Part shown: positions 46,181-55,840 of the stretch, in pieces | Layout: each line of letters opens with the position of its first letter | How positions within the stretch are numbered: the stretch's first letter is position 1 | Assembly: GCF_019351435.1 (NCBI RefSeq) | Contig: NZ_JAHWYN010000011.1 | Coordinates: forward strand, 89,570 to 153,569 | Length of the DNA stretch: 64,000 nucleotides | From: Flavobacterium taihuense | GTDB taxonomy: Bacteria; Bacteroidota; Bacteroidia; Flavobacteriales; Flavobacteriaceae | Reading direction: 5' to 3' | Position numbers and translations under genes: made by a program | Notes under the pieces: model-generated | Database searches by the model: none | What the model was told of the DNA's origin: nothing | Seen by the model: only the letters and a program-made list of their open reading frames with translations

Positions 46181-48454
46181 ATGAGAAATTTTCGTTTTGG
46201 AGCCTTATTTCAACTGGCTTTCTTAATTGTATTTAGTACATCATGGAGTCAAGACACTCCTTCAACTGGTACACCTGCTCCCAATCCTGTTTCAAAATAC
46301 GACTATCATGATGCCTTTGGACCATTTTTTTATGTAAACAATGGTACGTCTACACGATCTGTTAGCGGTGAGCCAGGTCATGAATATTGGCAAAACAGAG
46401 CAGACTATAAATTGACTGCAAAATTGAATGAAAAAAACAATGAAATTGTCGGGACTGATATTGTTACTTATACCAATAACAGTAATGATAAAATGTCTTT
46501 TGTATGGATGAATTTGGATCAAAATTTATTTAAATCTGATTCTCGCGGGAATGCACTTATTCCATTATCAGGAAGTCGTAATGGTGCTCGAGGAGAAATT
46601 TTTGATGGAGGTCATAAAATCAAATCGGTAAAAATCGTTTCTACTTCCAAAGGAAAGGCTGTTGAAAAAGAGGCAAAATACATCATTACTGATACTAGAA
46701 TGCAAGTTTTTCTTCCAGACGATCTGAAAGCTAAAGGCGGAGTGGTAAAAATCAAAATTGATTTCTCTTTCATTTCTCCAAAAGAAGGTTCGGATAGAAT
46801 GGGAGTTTTGGATACTAAAAACGGTAAAATTTTCACTATAGCACAATGGTATCCTCGCATGTGTGTGTACGATGATTTAAGAGGATGGAATACCAATCCA
46901 TACCTTGGAGCCTCTGAGTTTTATTTGGAATACGGTGATTTCGATGTAAATATTACCGTTCCTTCCAATCATGTTGTCGTTTGTTCAGGTGAATTGGTAA
47001 ATCCAACAGCCGTGTATTCTACCGAGGAACAAAAAAGAATTGTGCAAGCCAAACAAAGCGAAAAAACAGTAATGATTCGTACTGCTGAAGAAGTGGCTGC
47101 CAATGCATCAAAAGCGGGAACTACTTCTGAAAAGACATGGCATTTTAAAATCAAAAATGCACGCGACCTTTCCTGGGCATCTTCACCGGCGTTTATATTG
47201 GATGGGGCTAGAATTAATTTGCCAAGTGGTCAAAAATCACTGGCATTATCGGCATATCCAGTAGAAAGTGCAGGAAAAGAAGCTTGGGGACGCGCTACAG
47301 AATATACCAAAACTTCGATTGAGAATTATTCCAAAAGATGGTTTGAATATCCTTATCCTGTAGCAACCAATGTAGCCGGAAATGAAGGTGGAATGGAATA
47401 TCCAGGTATCGTTTTTTGTGGATGGGAATCCAAAGGGGAAGATTTATGGGGAGTTACGGATCACGAGTTTGGACATGGTTGGTTCCCAATGATTGTTGGT
47501 TCGAATGAGCGTTTATTCGGTTGGATGGATGAAGGATTTAATACTTTTATCAATTCATTGAGTTCAGTTGATTTTAATAATGGAGAATATAAAAGCAAGG
47601 TGACTGATCTTCATCAAAATGCAGAATACTTTACCGACCCGAAGAACGAACCAATTATGAGTTCTCCTGATAATATGAAGGAGAAAAACATAGGTCTTTT
47701 GTGTTATTTCAAGCCAAGTTCTGGATTGATTATTTTACGAGAACAAGTTTTAGGACCAGAACGTTTTGATTTGGCTTTTAGAACCTATGTTGACCGTTGG
47801 GCTTTCAAACACCCAGCACCAGATGATTTTTTCAGAACTATGGAAAATGTGGCTGGCGAAGATTTGAGTTGGTTTTGGAGAGGTTGGTTTGCCAATAACT
47901 GGCGTTTGGATCAAGGGGTAAACTCAGTTAAATATGTAAAAAATGATCCAACCAAAGGAGCCGTAATTACGATTGAGAACTTCGAAAAAATGGCAATGCC
48001 TGTTGTTTTGGATGTAAAAACTAAAAGCGGAAAAGTTACTCGCGTTAATTTGCCAGTTGAAATTTGGCAGCGTAACATAGATTGGTCTTTCAAAGTAAAA
48101 ACAACTGAAGAAATTGAAAGTATAGTTATCGATCCAGGCCACGTATTTCCTGATGTAAATGAAAGTAATAATACATGGAAGTCCGATAAAGGAGTAATAG
48201 AAAAAGATCTTATTTTGGACGGTTATTTAGGTAAATTCTCCACCAAAGCAGCACCATTGAAAATTGAGATTACCGAGAATAACAGTGTACTTTTTGCTGA
48301 AATCACCAATTATCCAAAATTTTCACTCACTTCAATTGGTAAAGATGCATTCGAATCAAAAGAGGCGGGAGTTACATTCCAATTTAACGAAGCAAAAAAC
48401 GGATTTGATATGATTATTAGTTCAGATCAAAAATTGCCATTTACGAGAGATTAA
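46181..48454 (+). CDS. Exported M1-family metallopeptidase
   Basis: 757 residues with a signal peptide ([15 protein letters not shown]). Zinc motif HEFGH-x18-E is present as [11 protein letters not shown] ... GWMDEGF, with exposed Gly/Glu segment [12 protein letters not shown] (GxMEN-like). The usual N-terminal beta-sandwich precedes it, and a C-terminal extension of ~200 residues forms beta structure. It should be an aminopeptidase or related gluzincin in the periplasm or on the cell surface. It is monocistronic with its own terminator. Confidence 0.92.
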   Translation: MRNFRFGALFQLAFLIVFSTSWSQDTPSTGTPAPNPVSKYDYHDAFGPFFYVNNGTSTRSVSGEPGHEYWQNRADYKLTAKLNEKNNEIVGTDIVTYTNNSNDKMSFVWMNLDQNLFKSDSRGNALIPLSGSRNGARGEIFDGGHKIKSVKIVSTSKGKAVEKEAKYIITDTRMQVFLPDDLKAKGGVVKIKIDFSFISPKEGSDRMGVLDTKNGKIFTIAQWYPRMCVYDDLRGWNTNPYLGASEFYLEYGDFDVNITVPSNHVVVCSGELVNPTAVYSTEEQKRIVQAKQSEKTVMIRTAEEVAANASKAGTTSEKTWHFKIKNARDLSWASSPAFILDGARINLPSGQKSLALSAYPVESAGKEAWGRATEYTKTSIENYSKRWFEYPYPVATNVAGNEGGMEYPGIVFCGWESKGEDLWGVTDHEFGHGWFPMIVGSNERLFGWMDEGFNTFINSLSSVDFNNGEYKSKVTDLHQNAEYFTDPKNEPIMSSPDNMKEKNIGLLCYFKPSSGLIILREQVLGPERFDLAFRTYVDRWAFKHPAPDDFFRTMENVAGEDLSWFWRGWFANNWRLDQGVNSVKYVKNDPTKGAVITIENFEKMAMPVVLDVKTKSGKVTRVNLPVEIWQRNIDWSFKVKTTEEIESIVIDPGHVFPDVNESNNTWKSDKGVIEKDLILDGYLGKFSTKAAPLKIEITENNSVLFAEITNYPKFSLTSIGKDAFESKEAGVTFQFNEAKNGFDMIISSDQKLPFTRD

Positions 48455-48471
48455 AAAGGATTGTATTTAAT

Positions 48472-48512
48472 AAAAAAGACTTGTAGAGATATATTTCTAC
48501 AAGTCTTTTTTT
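48472..48512. terminator. Bidirectional terminator between M1 peptidase and agmatine deiminase
   Basis: AAAAAAGACTTGTAGA (48472-48487) pairs with TCTACAAGTCTTTTTT (from 48496), flanked by A and T runs. The two genes converge here. Confidence 0.93.
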
Positions 48513-48566
48513 ATAATTGAACTTAAATGAATTTATGTTTCTTATATATTTTGAATAAAAATATAA

Positions 48567-49607
48567 TTATTCTGGTATTTGCTGACTCAAACAATGTAAC
48601 GTTCCAAATCCCCAAATGAAATCAATAGCGCTTATTCCGATGATTTCTCGATCAGGAAAACATTCAGCCAAAATATTTAGAGCAACCCTGTCATTGGCAT
48701 CATTAAACGTTGGAACCAAAACACAGTTGTTCAAAATTAGAAAATTAGCATAACTTGCAGGCAAACGCAATCCCTCAAAATTAATTCGTTTTGGCATTGG
48801 CAAAGCCACTACTATTGGAGCTTTTCCATTTTCAAGTTTGGCATTTTGCAATCTTTTCAAGTTGTCTTGCAACGGTTTGTAGTTGTTGTCGTTTGGATCC
48901 AATTCTACGATAGTGACAATGGTGTCCTCATTTACAAATCGGCATAAATCGTCGATATGTCCATGAGTATCATCACCTTCAATTCCGTCTCCTAGCCAAA
49001 TTACGTTGGTAACTCCTAGGTATTCTTTAAAAACAGCTTCGTAATCTTCTTTTGTAAAACCTTGATTACGAACCTGAATAGTAGGGTGCATCAGACATTC
49101 TTCAGACGTTAACAAAGTACCCCGTCCGTTTACATCAATAGCGCCACCTTCAACAATAACAGGTTTTCCTTTGTACATTACCTGGGTAACAGGAATATTA
49201 AGAAATTCACCTATTTTATTTGGAACGTGCTTATCTAAATTGATGTTTTTATATTTGGCCCAACCATTAAAATTAAAATTCAATGCTTCTCTGCTTGTAC
49301 CATTTTTAACAATAATTGGTCCAGAATCTCGCATCCAACTGCGATTGGTTTTATGAATAATGAAAGAAACATTGCTCATGGCTACATGTGCCGTTTCTAA
49401 CATTTCGGCAACTTTATCCTTTTGATTTTCATCAGCAACGACCAAAAAGACTTGCTCATGGAAGGCAACTTTTTTTATAAATTCAACAAAAGCCCATTGT
49501 ACGGCTTCGTATTTTCCAGGCCAATCTTTTCCGTTATGTGGAAAACACAATAAAATTCCTTGTTGTTTTTCCCATTCTGCAGGGAATCGTCTTGTAAGTG
49601 TAGTCAT
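48567..49607 (-). CDS. aguA: Agmatine deiminase family protein
   Basis: 346 residues from the ATG at 49607. A 24-codon extension to 49679 is open, but it contains a TAnnTTTG promoter box and does not resemble the family, so it is rejected. Family motifs: RRFPAEWEKQQGILLCFPHN, WMRDSGPIIVKNG, GAIDVNGRGTLLTSEECLM, GDDTHGHIDDLCRFV and the catalytic Cys in GTLHCLSQQIPE. It converts agmatine to N-carbamoylputrescine. aguB, which performs the next step, lies 1.9 kb away on the same strand, separated by an opposite-strand gene. Confidence 0.95.
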   Translation of the reverse strand: MTTLTRRFPAEWEKQQGILLCFPHNGKDWPGKYEAVQWAFVEFIKKVAFHEQVFLVVADENQKDKVAEMLETAHVAMSNVSFIIHKTNRSWMRDSGPIIVKNGTSREALNFNFNGWAKYKNINLDKHVPNKIGEFLNIPVTQVMYKGKPVIVEGGAIDVNGRGTLLTSEECLMHPTIQVRNQGFTKEDYEAVFKEYLGVTNVIWLGDGIEGDDTHGHIDDLCRFVNEDTIVTIVELDPNDNNYKPLQDNLKRLQNAKLENGKAPIVVALPMPKRINFEGLRLPASYANFLILNNCVLVPTFNDANDRVALNILAECFPDREIIGISAIDFIWGFGTLHCLSQQIPE

Positions 49608-49631
49608 AATAAATGCTAATTGTAATGCGTG

Positions 49632-49639
49632 CAAAGGTA
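49632..49639 (-). promoter_or_regulatory. -7 promoter element of agmatine deiminase gene
   Basis: On the minus strand TACCTTTG matches TAnnTTTG, 24 nt before the ATG at 49607. This supports the shorter start. Confidence 0.6.
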
Positions 49640-49801
49640 AGCAAACACGGGAATTAATAAGTAGTTCTGACGACTTCATTTTAGTCTAGGATATGATTAG
49701 ATGAATAAAACCAAGATATTTTTTGTTAAAGATTTTATAATAGTATCGTAATATGTAATGCTCGATTGAAAGTTATTTTTGAAAAAATTAAAACAAACAA
49801 A

Positions 49802-51328
49802 ATGATAAAGAAAAGTGTAGCTGTACTTGCAGTGTTATTTTTAATCGTAGGTTGCCAAAACAATAATGACTCCAATGAAACTCCGGAAGTAACAGTAAAC
49901 GAAAATCCTTCCACTTTCAAAGAAATTGGGTCGTTGACTATTGGGGGAACGGGTGCTGCTGAAATAAGCGCTTATGATGAAATTTCCAAAAAAATATTTA
50001 CTGTAAACAATAGCAGTGCCAATAAAATAGATGTGATAGACCTTTCAGATCCGTCGAAACCACTTTTGATTGCCAGTATTGATTTGGTTCCTTATAATGG
50101 AGCTGCCAATAGTGTGACTACTTTTAATGGGAAATTGGCTGTAGCTTTAGAATCCAAAACAAACAAACAAGATCCTGGTAAAGTTGTCGTTTTTGAAACG
50201 TCAAATTATGCTTTGGTTAAAGATATTACTGTTGGTGCATTGCCAGATATGATTACCTATTCGCATGATGGGAAATTCATATTGACAGCTAACGAAGGAG
50301 AGCCAAATGACGATTATTCACTTGATCCTAATGGATCTATTTCTATAATAGAAGTTGCAAACAGCTATGCAGTAACTACTTTGAGTTTTGAAGGATTTAG
50401 CGGTCAATTAGCAGATTTAAAAACCAAAGGATTCAGAATATCAAGTCCAACCAATAATTTTGCTGCCGATATTGAACCAGAATATGTAACTATTTCAGCT
50501 GACTCAAAAATAGCTTGGGTTACTTTACAGGAAAATAATGGAGTTGCCAAAATTGATTTAGCGACAAAGAAAATTGTTCAGATTTTTCCTTTAGGATATA
50601 AAGATTATAGTTTGGCTGAAAACGCTTTGGATATAAGCGATAAAGATGGAGGTGTTGCTTTTAATCCTTGGAAACTAAAAGGAATGTTTCAACCCGATGC
50701 CATCAGCAATTTTGAAGTGAATAGCGTGCAGTACATTGTTACTGCAAATGAAGGTGATGCTAGAGAATACAGTGCTTTTGTAGATGTTAAACGAATTAAC
50801 AATGCTGCAGTTGTATTAGATCCAACCATTTTTCCGAATGCTGCAGTGCTAAAAGCGGATGCAAGTATGGGAAGATTGAATATCAATACCAAAATGGGGG
50901 ATACCGATGGAGATGGTGATTTTGATGAATTAGTTGGATTTGGTGCTCGTTCCTTTTCAATTTGGAATGGACTTACAGGACAATTGGTTTTTGACAGTAA
51001 AAACGAATTGGACAAAAAAGCTCAAGAATTTGGTGTTTATGATGATGGAAGAAGTGATGACAAAGGAGCAGAACCAGAAGCGGTTTATGTTACAAAAATG
51101 GGAGATAAGCAGATTCTTTTTGTAGGATTAGAAAGAGCTGATGCTTTTATGGTGTATGATGTAAGCAATCCAACAACTCCCAAATTTTTGCAAATGCTAA
51201 AAACAGGTGACGCTCCAGAAGGTTTATTGTTTATTCCGGCTTCCAAAAGTCCAAACAAAAGAAGTTTAGTTGTTGTAAGTAGCGAAGGAGATGGAACTGT
51301 CAAAATATTTCAACCTGATTTGAATTAG
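49802..51328 (+). CDS. Choice-of-anchor I lipoprotein with beta-propeller
   Basis: 508 residues from the ATG at 49802; an earlier in-frame ATG adds 12 residues before the signal and is rejected. Lipoprotein signal IKKSVAVLAVLFLIVGC, followed by an Asn-rich linker. Repeated propeller blades follow (KIFTVNNSSANKIDVIDLSDP; PDMITYSHDGKFILTANEGEP; YVTISADSKIAWVTLQENNG; APEGLLFIPASKSPNKRSLVV). The last ~380 residues resemble the region described as choice-of-anchor I in phosphatase-like surface proteins. No nuclease or phosphatase active site was recognised. It lies on the opposite strand between aguA and aguB. Confidence 0.85.
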   Translation: MIKKSVAVLAVLFLIVGCQNNNDSNETPEVTVNENPSTFKEIGSLTIGGTGAAEISAYDEISKKIFTVNNSSANKIDVIDLSDPSKPLLIASIDLVPYNGAANSVTTFNGKLAVALESKTNKQDPGKVVVFETSNYALVKDITVGALPDMITYSHDGKFILTANEGEPNDDYSLDPNGSISIIEVANSYAVTTLSFEGFSGQLADLKTKGFRISSPTNNFAADIEPEYVTISADSKIAWVTLQENNGVAKIDLATKKIVQIFPLGYKDYSLAENALDISDKDGGVAFNPWKLKGMFQPDAISNFEVNSVQYIVTANEGDAREYSAFVDVKRINNAAVVLDPTIFPNAAVLKADASMGRLNINTKMGDTDGDGDFDELVGFGARSFSIWNGLTGQLVFDSKNELDKKAQEFGVYDDGRSDDKGAEPEAVYVTKMGDKQILFVGLERADAFMVYDVSNPTTPKFLQMLKTGDAPEGLLFIPASKSPNKRSLVVVSSEGDGTVKIFQPDLN

Positions 51329-51438
51329 TATAACTTATGGAATGAAGAGGTGCTAAGACCCTAAGGTCTAAAAGATGATTGTCTGAATATTTAGTTAACT
51401 AGTGCCTTTTATTTTATTCCATATTTGATTGAAATAAG

Positions 51439-51480
51439 AAAAATCTACCAAAAGTAAAAAATAACTCTTGGTAGATTTTT
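51439..51480. terminator. Bidirectional terminator between choice-of-anchor gene and aguB
   Basis: AAAAATCTACCAA (51439-51451) pairs with TTGGTAGATTTTT (51468-51480), flanked by A/T runs. Confidence 0.9.
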
Positions 51481-51496
51481 TATTTATAGTTGTTTG

Positions 51497-52393
51497 TTAA
51501 AACAATTGGTCGATTGCTCGTTTGGTAATATCTCCAAAAGCATCGATTCTTCTGTCTCTAAAAAACGGCCAGTTCTGACGCACATTTTCCTGTAAATCCA
51601 AATCAACTTCGGCAATCAATATTTCCTCTTTATCGTGTGAGGCTTGCGCCAAAATTTCACCTTGTGGGCCTGCTATAAACGATGATCCCCAAAACTGAAT
51701 TCCAGCAGTTCCTTCAATATATTGTTCCAAACCAATTCGGTTGGCAGCTGCTACATATACACCATTTGCGACAGCGTGACCTTTCATAACACTCATCCAA
51801 GCACCATGTTGGTTTTCGCCGTATTGCTCTTTTTCTTGCGGATGCCATCCAATTGCTGTTGGGTAAAATAAAACTTCAGCTCCTTTCAAAGCAGTTAAAC
51901 GTGCTGCTTCTGGATACCATTGATCCCAACAAATTAAAGTCCCAATTTTTCCTTTTTGAGTTGGTATAGTTTTGAAACCTAAATCGCCTGGAGTAAAATA
52001 GAATTTTTCATAAAAATGAGGGTCGTCCGGGATGTGCATTTTGCGATACAAGCCAGCTTCCGATCCGTCTGTGTCGATGATGTAAGCACTGTTGTGGTAA
52101 ATTCCAGCCATTCTTTTTTCGAAGAAAGGAACAATAATTACCACACCCAATTCTTTTGCCAAAGCACTAAAAGCAATAAATGAAGTGCTGTACAATGGTT
52201 CTGCCAAAGCAAAATTATCGACATCTTCACTTTGACAAAAATAATGACTGCTGTATAATTCAGGTAATGAAATCACTTCAGCTCCTTGATTGGCAGCATC
52301 GCGAACCCAACTCATACATTTTTTAAGGTTGTTTTCGGCAACGTCGTTAAGATTCAATTGAATGACTGCTATTTTGTATTTCTTCTTTGACAT
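51497..52393 (-). CDS. aguB: N-carbamoylputrescine amidase
   Basis: 298 residues from the ATG at 52393 (an upstream in-frame ATG at 52414 adds seven residues and overlaps the promoter box). Nitrilase superfamily triad: Glu in SLPELYSSHYF, Lys in YRKMHIPDDP and Cys in GTLICWDQWYPEAA. FYEKFYFTPGDLGF and WMSVMKGHAVANGVYVAAANR are typical of AguB. It releases putrescine, CO2 and ammonia from N-carbamoylputrescine, completing the agmatine route begun by AguA nearby. Confidence 0.95.
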   Translation of the reverse strand: MSKKKYKIAVIQLNLNDVAENNLKKCMSWVRDAANQGAEVISLPELYSSHYFCQSEDVDNFALAEPLYSTSFIAFSALAKELGVVIIVPFFEKRMAGIYHNSAYIIDTDGSEAGLYRKMHIPDDPHFYEKFYFTPGDLGFKTIPTQKGKIGTLICWDQWYPEAARLTALKGAEVLFYPTAIGWHPQEKEQYGENQHGAWMSVMKGHAVANGVYVAAANRIGLEQYIEGTAGIQFWGSSFIAGPQGEILAQASHDKEEILIAEVDLDLQENVRQNWPFFRDRRIDAFGDITKRAIDQLF

Positions 52394-52411
52394 GGTAAAA
52401 AAATTAGACTG

Positions 52412-52419
52412 CAAAAATA
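52412..52419 (-). promoter_or_regulatory. -7 promoter element of aguB
   Basis: On the minus strand TATTTTTG matches TAnnTTTG, 18 nt before the chosen ATG. Confidence 0.6.
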
Positions 52420-52635
52420 GTTATTTTTTAAAAGAGTTGGTGTAATCACTTTTGGATTTTTTGAAGCTACAATTCCATTTGTTGGTTTAAAAGCCTAGAT
52501 TGCACTAAAAAAATATCAGAATTTGTATTCTATTGGTACGGATTGAACTTGTACAATCTATTTTTAGTAAACAATAATTTTGTGATGTTGTAGTATTTCT
52601 GTGAATTATCAGGCAGATAAATATAATATTGCTTT

Positions 52636-53361
52636 TTATATATTTTTACAAACTGAATTTTTCCAGATAGGCAGATTTACTCCTTTGAAAATGAGCCATA
52701 GACTAAATGATAATTCGGCAATAAGGCAAGGCATTAGCAATACGATACTTGAAAGTTGTGGCACTAAGAGAAGTGCAAAACTATTTGTAAGGTAACATAT
52801 TCCAGCAATTAACATTAGAACTCCAATAGTTTTGGGGAAATAATTGGATTTAAAAAGGAGATACCCTTCGATTAGACACACAAAACCAAAAAAGATTAAA
52901 CCAATTCCAAAACCAAAATCATGTAGTTTGATAGAAAGATAAGATAAACTGTGCAGTTGTTCAGGGCTAAATGATTTTAGGTATTCAGCATCGCCTAAGA
53001 AGAACAATGCGGCCAAAAGATTTAACTTGTTGGCTACCAAAACAGCAGTTTGTATTAAATTAAATGATAAGTTGAGTAACGCCAATTTTTTACTTACAGG
53101 TCTGAGAAGGTAATACAGAATTATCATTACGGGCAAATCACAAATTTGCATAACCAAATCGGCACTAATGCCCATTCGCCATAGCAATTCTGATTTCATA
53201 ATATGGGTTGCAGTTGCGTTTGCATCTCCATAAACGAGTAATTTATTGCGAACCAAAAGTTCTCCAAAAATACCCGCTACTATAATTAATAAATATAATA
53301 TTCCAGCAATTCTTGCATAAAGTTGAGGTGAGTCTTCTAATTTTTTGAGAGATAGTTTCAT
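52636..53361 (-). CDS. DUF4386 membrane protein
   Basis: 241 residues with about six membrane helices. The N-terminal motif LYARIAGILYLLIIVAGIFGE and the segment ADLVMQICDLPVMIILYYLLRPVSK are characteristic of DUF4386. The loops carry FFLGDAEYLKSFSPEQLHSL. No function is known. It is a single gene, divergent from the LLM oxidoreductase across a 380 bp gap that holds repeat copy D. Confidence 0.88.
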   Translation of the reverse strand: MKLSLKKLEDSPQLYARIAGILYLLIIVAGIFGELLVRNKLLVYGDANATATHIMKSELLWRMGISADLVMQICDLPVMIILYYLLRPVSKKLALLNLSFNLIQTAVLVANKLNLLAALFFLGDAEYLKSFSPEQLHSLSYLSIKLHDFGFGIGLIFFGFVCLIEGYLLFKSNYFPKTIGVLMLIAGICYLTNSFALLLVPQLSSIVLLMPCLIAELSFSLWLIFKGVNLPIWKNSVCKNI

Positions 53362-53531
53362 ATTTGGTTGTTTAGTTCAGGGTATGACGTTTTCTATTTG
53401 AAATTGTTACTAGTGTTTTTTATTAAATAATCGCAATATCGTTATGCAACTCTATTCAATGGATAATTTGAATTTATATTTTTGAGGTACTAATAACCAA
53501 TTGTAAAAGTTTTGCTGAAAAACTAAATATC

Positions 53532-53643
53532 TAGTCTAATCCTGATGGGAGCAGATATCCTTTTGTCTTATTCTTTACGAGGCAAAAGATATAGTGGACA
53601 GCGGGACAAATGTTGATGTAATTGCAAATACTTCTGCTCCCAT
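53532..53643 (-). repeat. Dispersed palindromic repeat, copy D, with 11-bp terminal inverted repeats
   Basis: Read on the minus strand it begins ATGGGAGCAGAAGTATTTG, contains TGTCCCGCTGTCCACTATATC and ends AAAAGGATATCTGCTCCCATCAGGATTAGA. ATGGGAGCAGA (53545-53555, plus) and TCTGCTCCCAT (53633-53643) are perfect inverted repeats. An inner CTTTTGCC / GACAAAAG pair forms the usual hairpin. The rest of the 53362-53741 spacer shows no gene. Confidence 0.8.
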
Positions 53644-53715
53644 TAATAAAAAAAACTCCTTAGAATATTATAATTCAATTAACATCTCGTTCTAAATTCC
53701 ATCAGCGTTAATGAC

Positions 53716-53723
53716 TATTTTTG
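53716..53723 (+). promoter_or_regulatory. -7 promoter element of LLM oxidoreductase gene
   Basis: TATTTTTG matches TAnnTTTG, 18 nt before the ATG. No TTG at the preferred spacing. Confidence 0.55.
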
Positions 53724-53741
53724 TGTAAACTTTAAAAGAAG

Positions 53742-54749
53742 ATGAAAACCCCAATTCCGATTTCCTTACTTGAACTTGCGATAATTACACAGGACAGCAA
53801 TGCTAGCGAAACGATGCAAAAAACCAAAGAGTTGGCGCAGCTTGCCGATATTTTGGGCTACAAACGATTCTGGTTGGCCGAGCATCACAATATGGCGCAC
53901 GTTGCGAGTACAGCAACGGTTGTTTTGATTGGGTATATTGCGAGCCAGACGCAACATATACGTGTGGGTTCAGGCGGAATTATGTTGCCGAATCATTCTC
54001 CTTTGATTATTGCCGAGCAGTTTGGGACGTTGGGGATTTTGTATCCTGACCGAATTGACCTTGGTTTGGGAAGAGCTCCAGGAACCGATTCGTTAACGGC
54101 GCAGGCCATCAGACCTGATTTTTTTGCCGAATCGCAACGATTTCCAAAGAATGTTTCGGCTTTGCAGGACTATTTTTCAGAAGCGAATGCTACCGCAAAA
54201 GTCCGTGCTTTTCCGGCTGAAGGTACCAATGTCCCGATTTGGATTTTGGGGTCGAGTATGGACAGTGCCACATTGGCGGCAGCTTATGGATTGCCGTATG
54301 CTTTTGCGGGACATTTTGCCCCTAGGCAGATGATTCAAGCTTTTGAGTTTTATCGAGATAATTTTAAGCCGTCGGTATATTTAGATAAACCCCAAACGAT
54401 GGCTTGTGTGAATGTGATTGCCGCCGATACGGATAATGAAGCCGAAGTTTTATCGACGAGTTTGTATCAAATGTTTCAGAATTTAGTTCAAAATACCAGA
54501 AAACCGTTGCAGCCTCCAGTGGCTTCCTTGACGAATCTTATGAATGATATGAGTGAAGAAGCTCGTTTTCATGTCAACCAAATGACGGCTGGCTCGTTCA
54601 TTGGCAGTAAGGTAACGTTGATGAAAGAATTGAAAAAATTCATCGAATATTCCCGTGTGGATGAATTGATGATTACCAGTCCGATTTTTAATCATCAGGA
54701 TAAATTGAAGAGTTTGCAGATTGCGAAGGAGGTTGTTGATTTAATTTAG
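53742..54749 (+). CDS. LLM-class flavin-dependent oxidoreductase (luciferase-like)
   Basis: 335 residues. Bacterial-luciferase-type TIM barrel: PISLLELAIITQDSNASETM, YKRFWLAEHHNMAHVASTAT, RVGSGGIMLPNHSPLIIAEQFGTL and RIDLGLGRAPGTDSLTAQA are signatures of the YhbW/'MsnO8' subgroup. It likely uses reduced FMN to oxidise a small substrate, but the substrate is unknown. Codon use looks somewhat more GC-rich than neighbouring genes. Monocistronic; a hairpin repeat follows. Confidence 0.92.
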   Translation: MKTPIPISLLELAIITQDSNASETMQKTKELAQLADILGYKRFWLAEHHNMAHVASTATVVLIGYIASQTQHIRVGSGGIMLPNHSPLIIAEQFGTLGILYPDRIDLGLGRAPGTDSLTAQAIRPDFFAESQRFPKNVSALQDYFSEANATAKVRAFPAEGTNVPIWILGSSMDSATLAAAYGLPYAFAGHFAPRQMIQAFEFYRDNFKPSVYLDKPQTMACVNVIAADTDNEAEVLSTSLYQMFQNLVQNTRKPLQPPVASLTNLMNDMSEEARFHVNQMTAGSFIGSKVTLMKELKKFIEYSRVDELMITSPIFNHQDKLKSLQIAKEVVDLI

Positions 54750-54768
54750 TATCTCACTGATTTTATAT

Positions 54769-54821
54769 CTCGCAAAGACGCAAAGAAAAGTGTGAACTTT
54801 GCTTCTTTGTGTCTCCGCAAG
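54769..54821. repeat. CGCAAAGACGCAAAG-type inverted repeat between convergent genes
   Basis: CTCGCAAAGACGCAAAGAA (left arm) and TTCTTTGTGTCTCCGCAAG (right arm, 54803-54821) pair with few mismatches around a short AGTGTGAACTTTGC loop. Very similar 'cgcaaagacgcaaag' elements are scattered in Bacteroidota genomes. Here it may also serve as a terminator for the two convergent genes. Confidence 0.7.
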
Positions 54822-54845
54822 AATAAATAGCTTAAAGCATTTTTT

Positions 54846-55694
54846 TTATTCAATGTTTCCCGTTTGCTCTCTCTTTTTCTGTTCCGACAGGATAGCATTT
54901 AAGAAAGGCTTTGTTGTGTTTTCTATTTCGGCAGCAGAAATGTTCAATGCTTTTGGGTTTTGAACCAATTGCAGCCAAGGTTTTGGTTTACCAAAAGGAT
55001 AAGTGCCAAAAATAATTACAGGAGTTCCTTTTACCAATACGTTTTCATCGTCTTTCAATATCCATTGATCTGCCCAATTGTAAAGGTATTTGGCATCTTT
55101 TTCTTGAAGACGTAAACAGGAATGCGAGGCTGGATAACCCGGCAATTCATACTCATGCCAACCCACACCTAATTTGTTGGCAATGTTAAAATTCCAACGC
55201 AAATCCCACTCATCATTGAAAGTGCTGGTTGTTTTTTCGGCTTTCCAATTAGTGTAGAAAAGTCCAGTAGGCGTGGGGTCTTTTTTGCGTCCCATATTGG
55301 TGGGGCCAGTGTAAATCAAGTCACCGTTTTCGTAGGCAGCAAAGGTCTGCGTTGAATATGAAAAAAAGATAATCTTATTGATGTCTTTTAAATAAGGAAT
55401 TTCTAAAGGAAACGGAAGGTAAAACTCCCGATCTCCTGTTAAATCAACTGGAATAAGGATTGAATCCATCTTGGTGATATTGTTTTTGTCGGTTCGATTA
55501 ATGGCAAGAACGATTCGGATTTGTGTGCTATCGGTATTCTTTGCCAACCATTCTTTCGATTTTTCGAAATGAAACGAAATGGTTTTGGGCTGTTTTCGGA
55601 TAATTGTTTTTTTGGTTTCCATAACCTCTTGATTCTTCTGTTTGCACGAACAGAAAAGGGCAAGAAGGATTACTATAAGGATTGTCTTTTGCAT
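54846..55694 (-). CDS. L,D-transpeptidase-fold (YkuD) lipoprotein
   Basis: 282 residues from the ATG at 55694; a 20-codon upstream extension is rejected because it precedes the lipoprotein signal MQKTILIVILLALFCSC. The YkuD catalytic region is visible: GVGWHEYELPGYPASHSCLRLQ, with the His, Ser-His and catalytic Cys in ASHSCLR (an SHGC-type motif with Ser for Gly). Such domains cross-link or trim peptidoglycan or attach proteins to it. The Gly-to-Ser change is noted but does not remove the Cys. It has its own unit. Confidence 0.88.
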   Translation of the reverse strand: MQKTILIVILLALFCSCKQKNQEVMETKKTIIRKQPKTISFHFEKSKEWLAKNTDSTQIRIVLAINRTDKNNITKMDSILIPVDLTGDREFYLPFPLEIPYLKDINKIIFFSYSTQTFAAYENGDLIYTGPTNMGRKKDPTPTGLFYTNWKAEKTTSTFNDEWDLRWNFNIANKLGVGWHEYELPGYPASHSCLRLQEKDAKYLYNWADQWILKDDENVLVKGTPVIIFGTYPFGKPKPWLQLVQNPKALNISAAEIENTTKPFLNAILSEQKKREQTGNIE

Positions 55695-55807
55695 AGCTAA
55701 TTTCTTTAGTGTAAAAATGAGATTTAAAAAAATAGTGGTGTTGTATAATAACAAGAATTTGTTGTGTTATTATTGTGCTAATTTTATTTTTTTGAACCCA
55801 ATAGTCG

Positions 55808-55815
55808 TAGTTTTG
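55808..55815 (+). promoter_or_regulatory. -7 promoter element of the ABC exporter gene
   Basis: TAGTTTTG matches TAnnTTTG, 25 nt before the ATG. The -33 triplet is not clear. Confidence 0.55.
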
Positions 55816-55840
55816 CATTCTAAATATTTTAAATAAATCA

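Noticed and set aside
49608..49679. 24-codon N-terminal extension of agmatine deiminase
   Set aside because: It contains the gene's own -7 promoter box and does not match the family N-terminus, so the ATG at 49607 is used.
51339..51375. Short palindrome AGACC-CTAA-GGTCT after the choice-of-anchor gene
   Set aside because: Only five base pairs and no T run; a better terminator lies about 70 bp further on. It was not listed as a feature.
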